Positions 36,199-44,936 of a stretch of DNA of 64,000 nucleotides are shown here, in pieces. Each line of letters opens with the position of its first letter. The first letter of the stretch is position 1. The stretch is from the NCBI GenBank assembly GCA_000196815.1, contig FP929003.1:2627501-2691500 (forward strand). The letters run 5' to 3'. Origin of the DNA: Nitrospira defluvii. GTDB taxonomy: Bacteria > Nitrospirota > Nitrospiria > Nitrospirales > Nitrospiraceae. The notes beneath the pieces were generated by a model, which saw only the letters and a list, made by a program, of their open reading frames with translations, was not told where the DNA came from and made no database searches. The position numbers and the translations under genes were made by a program.

Positions 36199-36870
36199 CT
36201 ACTTACTGCCCGGCACAACCATGGAACACTTCAGCCCGGCCGCCAACTTCAAGTCCGGATTGGGCAATTCCAGGCGGACACCAAATGTCCCGCTGGCGGC
36301 ATCCACGACACGATCCACCACTGTCACGACGGCTTTATACGTCCCGCTGACCGGCGCTTCAGGCTTCACGTGCATTTCCATGCCGACGGTAATCTTTCCA
36401 AGTAAGGACACGGGCACATAGGCCTCGACGCGAAGCGGGTTAATCTGAGCCAGTCGCATGATGCGCTCCTGCTTCGGGAATTCCCCCGGCGACATGTAGC
36501 GTTCGACTACGACCCCGTTGATCGGGCTTCGAATCGTCCTCAACCCAACTTCAGCCGAAGTCCGCTGCAATTCAAGATCCGCCAGCCGTCGATTCGTCAA
36601 CTCGGCCTGAGCATGCGCGACGGCACCGGTCGCCCGTTCCAAACTCGTATCGAGAACGGCGAGAATTTGCCCCTCCTTCACGAGATCCCCTCGATCCACG
36701 GCCACCGTTTCCAGCAACCCCCCGACCGGACTGGTGATGGTAATGACGACGTACGGCTGGATCAGACAGCTCAACTCGGCCGCCTGTGAGACGCCGGGGG
36801 CCGACAGCAGAAGAAGGCTTCCAATCCAAGCGGCGGACAGACTGTATGACGTAAATGTTTTTACACGCAT
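36199..36870 (-). CDS. Short HlyD/RND-type periplasmic adaptor
   Basis: 223 residues: a signal peptide (cut near SQA, residue 30), barrel-sandwich halves VGGLLETVAVDRGDLVKEGQ and IRSPINGVVVERYMSPGEF, and a beta-barrel with VSLLGKITVGMEMHVKPEA. The helical hairpin is much shorter than in the paralogue at 33197, so the two may take different positions in one complex. Both carry a Cys in the mature N-terminus (ELSCLI-x-P). The gene begins nine bases after the SecA-like stop and is followed by the cargo-like gene after 62 bases. Confidence 0.85.
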   Translation of the reverse strand: MRVKTFTSYSLSAAWIGSLLLLSAPGVSQAAELSCLIQPYVVITITSPVGGLLETVAVDRGDLVKEGQILAVLDTSLERATGAVAHAQAELTNRRLADLELQRTSAEVGLRTIRSPINGVVVERYMSPGEFPKQERIMRLAQINPLRVEAYVPVSLLGKITVGMEMHVKPEAPVSGTYKAVVTVVDRVVDAASGTFGVRLELPNPDLKLAAGLKCSMVVPGSK

Positions 36871-36879
36871 GGCATGTTC

Positions 36880-38871
36880 CTATTCCGAACGACCGGTGAA
36901 TGCGAGGGTGGAATCCAACTGCTCATCCATTTTCATGACCGCTCGACGCATCCGAGCCTGCAGCCGCTCCGCACGCTGCTGAGCTCGCCAACAAAAGAAG
37001 TTCCCGAGCCATTGAGGAATGCGGGCGCCGAGGCAACCGAGCATCCCCCTGAGTCTCCGTCCGACCGATCCACCATGGTCGACGAACAACTGATCGTCCA
37101 GGGAGAGAATCGTTTGATAGGTCCCCGGATCGCCCTGACGTCCACAGCGTCCGAACAGTTGGCGATCGATACGACCGGAGTCATGGCGTTCCGTCGCAAT
37201 GACATGGAGTCCACCCCGCGCAACCACATCCGGATCGAGACGGATATCAGTTCCTCGCCCTGCCATGTTCGTCGCCACGGTAATACGCCCCGACTCGGCG
37301 GCCCGACTGATGACGGCAGCCTCGTCCCGATCCTGCCGAGCATTGAGGACCTGATGCTCAAGCCCTGCGCCACCCAGCAAGCGGCTGAGATGCTCTGAAG
37401 CCGCGACCGTCCGCGTGCCGACGAGCACCGGTCTGCCCTGCTGTGTCATGTCTGCGATAGATCGGACGACCGCCTGCCACTTGTCGTCGGCCCTGACATA
37501 GACCTGATCCACGATCCTTCGCCGCCTCAGAGGGCGATTCGATGGAACACGGACCACTCCGAGGCGATAGACAGACCATAGTTCACGCGCCACCTCCTGC
37601 GCGGTTCCGGTCATCCCCGCGAGACGCAAATAGCGGCGGAAGAATCGCTGATAGCTGATTCGGGCCAGGGTGCTCTGATGATTGTCCAGCGGGCAGGCTT
37701 CTTTGGTCTGAATCATCTGGTGGAGACCGTGTTCCCAAGACCGATCAGGCATCAGGCGACCGGTGTACTCATCGATGATCTGCACCTTGGATTCCTGTAC
37801 CAGATACTGCTGGTCGCGGTGAAACAGATGGAGTGCGATCAACGCCTGGTGCACGAGGGCCTCACGACGACGACGCCCGCGCCACAACCCGCCAAAGGCA
37901 GTGGCAAGTTCCGTCGTGCGCGTCTCCCCTGACGGCTGTACTCGTACGGTCCGCTCTCCGCGGTCGACGATGAAATCACGTCCCTCTACCAACTGCCGGG
38001 CCATGTGCAACGCCTGCTCGTACGCCTTATGTTCAGCGGCATTGTCTGTACAACGCGCAATGACCAGCGGTGTCTTGGCTTCGTCGATCAGCACGCTGTC
38101 CGCCTCATCGACGATCGCATACTGCAGGCCCCGCAGCAGAAAATCAGTCGATCGCGTGTGACTCCGGTGGAGACGGTCGAGATGCACCTGCAGCCGATTC
38201 GACGCTGTCCCGACAAGAATCCGGTCTTTCAAATAATCGAACACCAACTCTTTGCCGGTACAGTAGGTGATGTCGCAGGCATACGCGGCCTGTCGTTCCG
38301 ACGGTGTCATCCCCTGCACTATCGTTCCCACTGAAAGGCCCAATGACTCGTAGACGGGCCTCATCAGATCCGCATCGCGGGCCGCCAGATAGTCGTTGAC
38401 CGTGACGATATGAACCGGGAGACCGGCGAGTGCCGCAGTGCAGGCCGGGAGCGTCGCGGTCAACGTCTTGCCCTCGCCGGTTTCCATCTCCGCCACTCGA
38501 CCGGTCAACAAGATCCACCCTCCGACGAGTTGCACATCGAAATGGCGCATTCCGATCGTCCGCGCGGCGACTTCACGCACCAGCGCGAATGCTTTCGCTG
38601 CCAGCGCGGGGCGAAATCCTGTCTTGGTCAAGGACGCGCGCAGGTCCTGCGCCATGGACTTCACACCCTCTTCGCGCAGCCGGGCACATTCGACGCCGGC
38701 CGCGGCGACCTGCTGCACCCAGTGCTCCCGCCGGACGACCGACGCACGCAGACGGCGAAGAACCGGAGCCACGGCGGCTTGCGCCCAACGATCCAACTTT
38801 CCTGCCTGAGCGGCCGAGCGCTCAGGGTACGCCAGTCCTCGTATGGTCGACAGTCCCAATGATCTAGACAT
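36880..38871 (-). CDS. Short SecA-family ATPase paralogue
   Basis: 663 residues. SecA DEAD-motor motifs are all present: Walker A region AEMETGEGKTL (Lys135), VDEADSVLIDEA (DEAD 255-258), a preprotein-binding-domain-like segment between the motor halves, LAGMTGTAQE (about 418-426), TNMAGRGTDIRL (about 534-545) and GRCGRQGDPG (574-583). It stops soon after the second motor domain, so the scaffold/wing end, C-terminal linker and zinc finger of housekeeping SecA (usually 800-900 residues) are reduced or missing. ATG 38871 overlaps the stop of the M50 gene by eight bases. It is the only ATPase in the block and probably drives export of the LEPR-XLL-like protein. Confidence 0.85.
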   Translation of the reverse strand: MSRSLGLSTIRGLAYPERSAAQAGKLDRWAQAAVAPVLRRLRASVVRREHWVQQVAAAGVECARLREEGVKSMAQDLRASLTKTGFRPALAAKAFALVREVAARTIGMRHFDVQLVGGWILLTGRVAEMETGEGKTLTATLPACTAALAGLPVHIVTVNDYLAARDADLMRPVYESLGLSVGTIVQGMTPSERQAAYACDITYCTGKELVFDYLKDRILVGTASNRLQVHLDRLHRSHTRSTDFLLRGLQYAIVDEADSVLIDEAKTPLVIARCTDNAAEHKAYEQALHMARQLVEGRDFIVDRGERTVRVQPSGETRTTELATAFGGLWRGRRRREALVHQALIALHLFHRDQQYLVQESKVQIIDEYTGRLMPDRSWEHGLHQMIQTKEACPLDNHQSTLARISYQRFFRRYLRLAGMTGTAQEVARELWSVYRLGVVRVPSNRPLRRRRIVDQVYVRADDKWQAVVRSIADMTQQGRPVLVGTRTVAASEHLSRLLGGAGLEHQVLNARQDRDEAAVISRAAESGRITVATNMAGRGTDIRLDPDVVARGGLHVIATERHDSGRIDRQLFGRCGRQGDPGTYQTILSLDDQLFVDHGGSVGRRLRGMLGCLGARIPQWLGNFFCWRAQQRAERLQARMRRAVMKMDEQLDSTLAFTGRSE

Positions 38872-41011
38872 TGAATCGCGCCAAAAAGAGTTGCCGGACC
38901 TGCCGAGTCCACTGCGCAGACAGGGGCATCCATCCGTGATGAAACCGCACATAGGCTCGACCGCCGGCATCCATCAATCCCATGGAGTTGGCCAGGGTGA
39001 GATCAGCCTGAAAAAACCGGCCCATCGCCGTGAGCCCTTTCTCGTCCGACGGCTCCAGCGGAACTTGTCCTCCGCCCTGACTTCCCAGCGCCGCACTAGG
39101 CAGTTGCTTCGTCGCCGCCGGCACGAGGCGGACAAGAGCCGCCGGCTGGGTCGCCGGCAACCGTTCGGCCAGACGCACATCGACTGATTCGAGCTGGTAC
39201 CGGACCAGATCGATTTCTCCCTGTGGCACCACGGTCCGTACGGTGACGGTGCGCAGATCCAACACCTGTCCCATGAGATCACCTTGGCGGACATATTTAC
39301 CGGGGAAATCCTCAGCACGTGTCGTGACGAAGGTCCCGGCTTGTTTGCTCCGTACGACCAGGCGATCCACACGTTCGCGAATACGGTCACGTTCTTGGGT
39401 CACGTACTTCGTCTCTTCTTCAATGATGGCAGCCTTTGTCCTATCGTTCGGTTCCTGCTCCGTGTGACGCGCCTTGAGTTCTTGAAGCCGGGAGTTTAAT
39501 ACGTTCAGCTGCGCACGCAGGTCGGCGTTCCGGCAGATGAACAGCACGTCGCCGGCCCGCACCTGGGAACCCGGTGTCGCCACCACTTGCGTCACGAATC
39601 CCTCGGTTTCCGCCCGGACCATCGCATCATCGGACAGCCAGACGATGCCCTCCGTCACGGTACGGAACGGCACGGGAACAAACCCGACCGCTCCCACCAA
39701 CGCCGCACCCAGACAGACCACCGTGACTACGGCCCGTGCACGAACGAGATGCAGTCGCGGACTCGTGAACAGATAGGTCGCGCCCTTGACCACCGGCACC
39801 ACCACCATCATGACCCCGGTAGATATTGCGAAGAGGATGGCCACCGGCGGAAACTGATCGCCCAAAAACAGGAGAATGCCGACGACCACCAGGATGCGAT
39901 AGAGGGACGAGGCGGTCCCGTACAGCACAAACCAGACCCGTTCACCGGCGGTTGCATGCGGCATTTCCGCCTCTGGCTGCCACAGGAGATAGCGCTCCGC
40001 CAGGTAGGAAAAATACCGGCCGGCCCGATGCTTCATGTTCGGAATTTCCACATAGTCCATGAGCATGTAGTAGCCATCAAACCGCAGCAAGGGATTGGCA
40101 TTGAACAACACGGTGGAGATGCCGGCAATCAGGATCGTGTTATACGCCAGCACCCGCACGATGCCGGGCTCCGCATTAATCCACACGATCAGCGCCAGGG
40201 AAGCCAGCGCCAGTTCGACCATCATGCCGGCCGCGCTCACAAGAATACGTTGCCACTTGCTCCGGAATCCCCACGCCCCGGTGGTTTCAACATAGGGGAC
40301 GGGGGTAAAGACCAGCAGCATCACTCCGAGTTCATGCACTTCCGCGCCGAACGCCTTCGCCATGAAGCCGTGTCCCAACTCATGGCACAGCTTTAACAGA
40401 GGGAACAACAGCCACAACAACACCAGATTCTGCGGCGCCAGCGCCTGATCCGAGAAATCGTGGAACAGAGCCGTCCAGTATGTCCCGCCCCATAACAGTC
40501 CCATCCCGACGAGTGCCCCCCACAACAACAGCCCCGGCAGACTGATAAGAGGACGCACGAGGGGAAGGAATCGCGCCAGAAATCGGTCCGGGTCGCACAG
40601 GGGCATGCGCCAGGAGAATATGTTCGCCAGCCTGGTATATCGTTTTCGGCGCACCTGCGTAGCCGACCGCTTCGATAACTCGACCATGTCAGGCGGTGCA
40701 TCGAAGAACAGGGCATCGCTCGTATGAAGTTGACTGATCAGGCCGATGACATCGTTCTGGGTCGGTGCCTCGTCGCCCAACCGTTCGCTCGCCTGCTCCC
40801 AGATTTCCTGGACCGTGCGGCGTCCGTCCATCAAACCGATGAGACCGTACGCTTCGGGCGAGAAGCGGTGGAACTGATCGGTCGCGAGATCCTGCAGGAC
40901 GTACCAAGTCTGTCCACGGTATTGATGCCGATGCACGCGCAGGTGGCTGCGAAGTCTCGGTTTCAACCTTTCGACCCGGTACCACGATGGACTGAAAAAC
41001 GATTCCGCCAC
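38864..41011 (-). CDS. PqqD-like / M50 site-2 protease / HlyD adaptor fusion
   Basis: 715 residues with three parts. Residues about 20-105 look like a PqqD domain (VLQDLATDQFHRFSPEAYGL, then LMDGRRTVQEIWEQ). Residues about 145-430 are a polytopic M50 metalloprotease with HELGH at 210-214 and the third ligand Asp312 in NANPLLRFDGYYMLMDY. Residues about 430-715 are a HlyD-type barrel-sandwich with coiled coil (VRAETEGFVTQVVATPGSQV, then EETKYVTQERDRIRERV). It sits between the GAF-HlyD and SecA-like genes. PqqD-like domains bind leader peptides in other systems, so it may recognise and cut the cargo's N-terminus; that is inference. Confidence 0.85.
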   Translation of the reverse strand: MAESFFSPSWYRVERLKPRLRSHLRVHRHQYRGQTWYVLQDLATDQFHRFSPEAYGLIGLMDGRRTVQEIWEQASERLGDEAPTQNDVIGLISQLHTSDALFFDAPPDMVELSKRSATQVRRKRYTRLANIFSWRMPLCDPDRFLARFLPLVRPLISLPGLLLWGALVGMGLLWGGTYWTALFHDFSDQALAPQNLVLLWLLFPLLKLCHELGHGFMAKAFGAEVHELGVMLLVFTPVPYVETTGAWGFRSKWQRILVSAAGMMVELALASLALIVWINAEPGIVRVLAYNTILIAGISTVLFNANPLLRFDGYYMLMDYVEIPNMKHRAGRYFSYLAERYLLWQPEAEMPHATAGERVWFVLYGTASSLYRILVVVGILLFLGDQFPPVAILFAISTGVMMVVVPVVKGATYLFTSPRLHLVRARAVVTVVCLGAALVGAVGFVPVPFRTVTEGIVWLSDDAMVRAETEGFVTQVVATPGSQVRAGDVLFICRNADLRAQLNVLNSRLQELKARHTEQEPNDRTKAAIIEEETKYVTQERDRIRERVDRLVVRSKQAGTFVTTRAEDFPGKYVRQGDLMGQVLDLRTVTVRTVVPQGEIDLVRYQLESVDVRLAERLPATQPAALVRLVPAATKQLPSAALGSQGGGQVPLEPSDEKGLTAMGRFFQADLTLANSMGLMDAGGRAYVRFHHGWMPLSAQWTRQVRQLFLARFNV

Positions 41012-41023
41012 TACATCTCCTTG

Positions 41024-42490
41024 TCAGGGAAGCCACGCCCACAGTTTCAACCGCAGCCATTCCATCGCGTCATGTGTCCAGATCCAGGACAGAAGCCGCC
41101 GGTCGATGGTGATCTTGCCGACGCCTTCCATGGCGGGCCTGAGTTGCGAGGGCTTCGTCAGGAACCGGCCTTCGACACGAAAGAAATTTCTTCCCTCCTG
41201 AGCGGTCGATACCGGAGTGATCTTCGCGACCTCGAACGGGAGCAGCTCCTGCGGTAGTGCCGACAACCGAAGATCGCCGGACTGGCCGACCGCGACATGC
41301 CCGATGTCCCGCTCATCCACCTGCAGCACGATCCGATAGGTATCCAGCGGGGCCACCTCAAAGAGCACTTTGCCCTCTTCCACCGGCGCATCCAGTTGCT
41401 GACTCAAATCGCCGGAGACCACCACGCCCGCAAAAGGTGCGACGATCTGGGTCCGCGAGAGCTTATCCGCGGCGAGATCGAGTTGTGCCTGCACCTGCCG
41501 CAATTGAGCGCTGAGGATTTCGGCTTTCGGCGCATTGCGCTCAGCGAGTGCCTGCCGCTGCTCCTTCGCCAGTTGCTCGCGCTCGTTCAGGCGCTTCAGA
41601 CGTTCCAACTGGAGATCTCGATCCTGCAGCGTGGCCAACACCTGTCCGGCTTTCACGACATCACCGGCCCGGGCCGGTGCGGTGTGTATATAGCCCTGGA
41701 AGGGCGCTGCCGCCACCCGCTGCACCTCGCCCTCCAACACCGCTTTCGACGTCACGCGAAATTCACTCGCACTTGTGAGAAACCATGCGCCCAGGGCCGC
41801 GATCAGCAGAAGGGAGAGTTTCACCCCCAGATGGCCGGCCCCGATCACCGTGCCGATGTGTCGCCGGACGCTCTCCCAGATTTTGATCGGCAACGCACGA
41901 TCATGCTGGCGCTTTAAGTCGAGCGCGGGCCCGATCAATGCCGCCATGGCTTCGCACAACTCGACCGTGAACCTGTCAAATAATTGTTCGCCGCCGCGCT
42001 CGCAGGTCAAAACGCCGACGATCCTGCCGTGGGCCCATAGGGGAAACGAACAGACGGACGCCGCGCCGTAGCGCCGGCGAAGCTCGTCATGAGCGCGCGT
42101 GCTTTGCGCCGGCCATCCGACCGGGGCGGGCACAAGGACCGTCTGTTGCTGATCGACCGCTTCCTCCATCGAAGCAGTGATCGCATTCAGAAGATCCGTC
42201 TTGTGGTTGAACTGGGCGCTGTGCGACAGCGCTTGCACACGAAGTTCGTTACGAGTCGCGATGCCGAGACTGACTCGATCGCACGCTAATCGGCTGGCCA
42301 AGGCAGTCACCACTGCCGAGGTAGATCCGGTGAATCGTTCAGGCTCCAGGGCCAGGGCCGTCATGTCAAGCACGGCCTTGAGTGATTCAAGGGGCAACTT
42401 ATGTAGGTCGGCGGAAGACTCGCTCTCTAGGGGCGACGGACTTAGTACCGGAGCCCCTTCCGCGACGTTCTGCTTATTAAAATCAGTCAT
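41024..42490 (-). CDS. GAF-domain HlyD-family membrane fusion protein
   Basis: 488 residues. A cytoplasmic GAF-like domain (about 35-190, with DRVSLGIATRNELRVQALSH and ASVCSFPLWAHGRIVGVLTC) is followed by one membrane helix (about 222-241) and a periplasmic HlyD unit. The HlyD unit has the first lipoyl-like half VAAAPFQGYIHTAPARAGDV, a coiled coil (about 290-345), the second half IVAPFAGVVVSGDLSQQLD and a beta-barrel. It is the first gene of the export block, twelve bases before the M50 fusion gene. The GAF domain may sense a small ligand or hold another protein on the cytoplasmic side. No clear ribosome-binding site precedes the ATG. Confidence 0.88.
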   Translation of the reverse strand: MTDFNKQNVAEGAPVLSPSPLESESSADLHKLPLESLKAVLDMTALALEPERFTGSTSAVVTALASRLACDRVSLGIATRNELRVQALSHSAQFNHKTDLLNAITASMEEAVDQQQTVLVPAPVGWPAQSTRAHDELRRRYGAASVCSFPLWAHGRIVGVLTCERGGEQLFDRFTVELCEAMAALIGPALDLKRQHDRALPIKIWESVRRHIGTVIGAGHLGVKLSLLLIAALGAWFLTSASEFRVTSKAVLEGEVQRVAAAPFQGYIHTAPARAGDVVKAGQVLATLQDRDLQLERLKRLNEREQLAKEQRQALAERNAPKAEILSAQLRQVQAQLDLAADKLSRTQIVAPFAGVVVSGDLSQQLDAPVEEGKVLFEVAPLDTYRIVLQVDERDIGHVAVGQSGDLRLSALPQELLPFEVAKITPVSTAQEGRNFFRVEGRFLTKPSQLRPAMEGVGKITIDRRLLSWIWTHDAMEWLRLKLWAWLP

Positions 42491-42601
42491 TACGTATACG
42501 CGTGGGCCTTAATAGCTCCCTCGTGAATGGTTGTTGTTGAGTGCCGCGTGGGCCGTGAAAGAAGTGGCGAGATGAGCTGCCGAAGCGCAACTGCCACGTG
42601 C

Positions 42602-42630
42602 AGCATAACGACCTTGACAAACAGTTGCAA
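42602..42630 (-). promoter_or_regulatory. Sigma-70-like promoter candidate for the export block
   Basis: On the minus strand TTGCAA (42630-42625) and TATGCT (42607-42602) are spaced by exactly 17 bases, each matching four of six consensus positions. Transcription would begin near 42595, giving a leader of about 105 bases before the ATG at 42490. Confidence 0.35.
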
Positions 42631-43399
42631 GATGTAAAAATGGCCTAGGAGCGAAGGCTTACCTAGGTACGACTCCCAGTAACCACATATCCTACGTATT
42701 CCACCTCTATCGATTGACCGACCACAATGCACGGTACTGCGTGACCATCCGCGCACGGCCCAGTCCGTCGATCAACGGCCACGGGCACGGAGCGGAAACG
42801 AGCGAAGGCGCGCGAAACGTGTACACGCGGTTCTTGTTGGGGGCGGCGTGAATCGGGACGTGACAAACCCGGCGCCGCCGAACACTCGCACACCAAACGC
42901 GGGAGCTCGCAGGATGTTATGAGCACCGTGCTTGTCACTTGATCGCCGAGCGGCTTTCGAAAGCGGCGACGATAGACTTCACGTACATACGTTGTGAAGA
43001 TGATGCTCACCCGCCGAATACTGTCATACCCGCTTCGCGCAATCCCTGCCGTTCGATCCTCGCCAATTCCGCATGCTCCCGCACCATGGTCCCGCGGCCA
43101 TTCCGGCAACAACTCGCCAATGCCGCTCGACCTGATGCAACGTTTGGATCGAGGAGACACACGATCGTCAAGCGAGAATCAGTGGAGGACTATCCGATCG
43201 CTCGGGAGCAGTGATGAAGATCTTACGGCCGGAACAAGCAAGAGGATCGAAGACCGCCGAAGGTGTCTATCCGGCGGCAACCAGGGAAAGACCGCGTTCG
43301 AAAAGCCGCCCGTAGGCGCGAGGACGTACGAAAGAACGACTGAAGGGTTTACTCTTCCGCCAACAACAATGAAGGAGGCTCGTGATGGAGAAAGACTTG

Positions 43400-43426
43400 T
43401 TTGGAGCGGGCGATGGGATTTGAACC
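43400..43426. repeat. 27-bp direct copy of the tRNA-Gly 3' end (possible attachment-site remnant)
   Basis: 43400-43426 is identical to 43573-43599, which covers the acceptor 3' strand, CCA end and half of the T arm of the tRNA-Gly gene. The copies are 173 bases apart in the same orientation. Duplicated tRNA 3' ends are the usual trace of site-specific integration, but only about 150 bases lie between them here. Confidence 0.7.
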
Positions 43427-43474
43427 ACACTCCGTCGCCGGGTCGGCCCTGAGGCCTGCCTCCCGGCTCCCACT

Positions 43475-43525
43475 GAGGGGGCCAGCCCCCTCGTGTCTCC
43501 CCACGAAGGGAGCATACTCCCTTCG
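43475..43525. repeat. Paired perfect hairpins beside the tRNA gene
   Basis: Hairpin 1 (43475-43492) pairs GAGGGGGC with GCCCCCTC across a CA loop. Hairpin 2 (43504-43525) pairs CGAAGGGAG with CTCCCTTCG across a CATA loop. Right after them, 43534-43554 on the plus strand repeats most of the tRNA T arm in inverted orientation (TGTCGTGG then TTCAAATC, one mismatch). The layout recalls REP-like or MITE-like elements. Confidence 0.6.
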
Positions 43526-43574
43526 AAACCCTCTGTCGTGGATTCAAATCTACTGAATGTTGAATTGGAATTTT

Positions 43575-43649
43575 GGAGCGGGCGATGGGATTTGAACCCA
43601 CGACAACTTGCTTGGGAAGCAAGGACTCTACCACTGAGCTACGCCCGCC
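43575..43649 (-). tRNA. tRNA-Gly (anticodon CCC)
   Basis: A complete cloverleaf on the minus strand: acceptor GCGGGCG pairs with CGCCCGC, the D arm holds AGCTCAGTGGTAGAG, the anticodon stem CTTGC/GCAAG encloses TTCCCAA with anticodon CCC (43615-43617), and the T arm reads GTGGGTTCAAATCCCAT. Discriminator T and an encoded CCA end at 43575. It lies between the export block and tyrS. Confidence 0.95.
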
Positions 43650-43718
43650 CCTTCACGAAGAAGGAACTGAATCCTACGCCGGAGCCGCTGTTAAGTCAAG
43701 GCAACCGGCGAGAGCCGA

Positions 43719-44936
43719 CTACACCTTGTACTCGGCCACCGCGAACTTACGCCGACCGACGCGCATATGGAGCGGCTTACCGGCCGTTAACGGGATCGCG
43801 GCATTGGCATCGGTGAATTTCTGCTCGTTGATCTCAACCCCACCCTGCACGATCAAGCGCCTGGCTTCGCTTTTACTCGGCACCAGACCGGTTCTCGCAA
43901 CCAAATCGACGAGTCCGATTGAGGGAGCGACGACATCCTTCACATCGGAGGACGTCAGGGTCACACGGGCGTCCGGCTGGTCCGGAAACTCCCGCGATTG
44001 AAATTTCTGCTGAAACATGGCCCTGGCTTCTCGACCGGCCTCAACCCCGTGGTAGCGGGCCACGATCAGCTCCGCCAGCGATTGCTTGGCATCCATGGGG
44101 TGAGCCGTCTTCACGCGCTCTAAATCTTCAGTTGTCAGCAGTTCATAATATCGCTGCATCAGCGCATCGCTGATCGACATGACCTTGCCGAACATTTCGT
44201 CAGGCTTGTCCTCCAGCGCAATGTAATTGCCGAGGCTCTTGCTCATCTTCCGAACGCCGTCGGTTCCTTCCAGAAGCGGCATGGTGATGACGACCTGCGC
44301 ATCCTGCCCATAGTCACGCTGCAGGTCGCGCCCCATCAGGAGGTTGAATTTTTGATCGGTGCCGCCCAGTTCGACGTCGGCCTTGAGCGCAACGGAGTCA
44401 TACCCCTGGATCAAGGGATACATGAACTCGTGGATGCTGATCGGCTTCCCCTCTGTGTACCGCTTATGAAAGTCTTCCCGCTCCAACATGCGAGCCACGG
44501 TGTAGTGCGCGCTCAACTCGATCAACCCATCGGCGGTCATCGCGCTCATCCAACGACTGTTGAACTCCACCTGTGTCTTGTGAGGGTCCAGAATTTTGAA
44601 GATCTGGCGCTCGTACGTCTTCGCGTTTTCCAGCACCTTTTCCTTCGACAGCGCGACACGCGTCTCCGACCGACCCGTCGGATCGCCGATCATGCCGGTG
44701 AAGTCGCCGATCAGAAAGATGACCTGGTGTCCGAGGTCTTGAAAGTGTTTCAACTTGTGGATCAGGACGGTGTGACCGAGGTGCAGGTCCGGAGCCGTGG
44801 GATCGAAGCCCGCCTTGACCCGGAGAGGTCGCTGCTCCTTGAGGGAGCGAACCAGCCTTGATTCCAGTTCGTTCGGATTAATAACCTCAACAATTCCTCG
44901 AAGTATGAGATCCAACTGTTGCGCGACGGAAGTCAC
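43719..44936 (-). CDS. tyrS: Tyrosyl-tRNA synthetase
   Basis: 405 residues. Class I signatures are [11 protein letters not shown] (HIGH type) and [13 protein letters not shown] (KMSKS). The tyrosine pocket region [20 protein letters not shown] and a C-terminal S4-like RNA-binding domain ([20 protein letters not shown]) are also present. It charges tRNA-Tyr. The start is GTG 44936, overlapping the upstream stop (GTGA) with AAAGGAA before it. It ends a tight four-gene run lpd, HhH protein and tyrS downstream of gcvH. Confidence 0.97.
   Translation of the reverse strand: MTSVAQQLDLILRGIVEVINPNELESRLVRSLKEQRPLRVKAGFDPTAPDLHLGHTVLIHKLKHFQDLGHQVIFLIGDFTGMIGDPTGRSETRVALSKEKVLENAKTYERQIFKILDPHKTQVEFNSRWMSAMTADGLIELSAHYTVARMLEREDFHKRYTEGKPISIHEFMYPLIQGYDSVALKADVELGGTDQKFNLLMGRDLQRDYGQDAQVVITMPLLEGTDGVRKMSKSLGNYIALEDKPDEMFGKVMSISDALMQRYYELLTTEDLERVKTAHPMDAKQSLAELIVARYHGVEAGREARAMFQQKFQSREFPDQPDARVTLTSSDVKDVVAPSIGLVDLVARTGLVPSKSEARRLIVQGGVEINEQKFTDANAAIPLTAGKPLHMRVGRRKFAVAEYKV

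Larger units (their letters stand above)
42491..43574. other. Gene-poor kilobase upstream of the export block
   Basis: About 1.1 kb with several overlapping open frames on both strands but none with protein-like composition, family motifs or good starts. It holds the promoter candidate above, a perfect 12-base palindrome GCTTTCGAAAGC (42953-42964), and at its right end the tRNA 3'-end copy and hairpins listed separately. Confidence 0.5.

Noticed and set aside
42663-43160. 165-residue minus-strand frame upstream of the export block
   Set aside because: Arg-rich, no recognisable motif, competing frames of similar length on the other strand; typical of chance frames in GC-rich DNA.
43179-43634. 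151-residue minus-strand frame
   Set aside because: It runs through the tRNA-Gly gene and its 3'-end copy; the translated tRNA (VVGSNPIARS) is a familiar false-protein signature.
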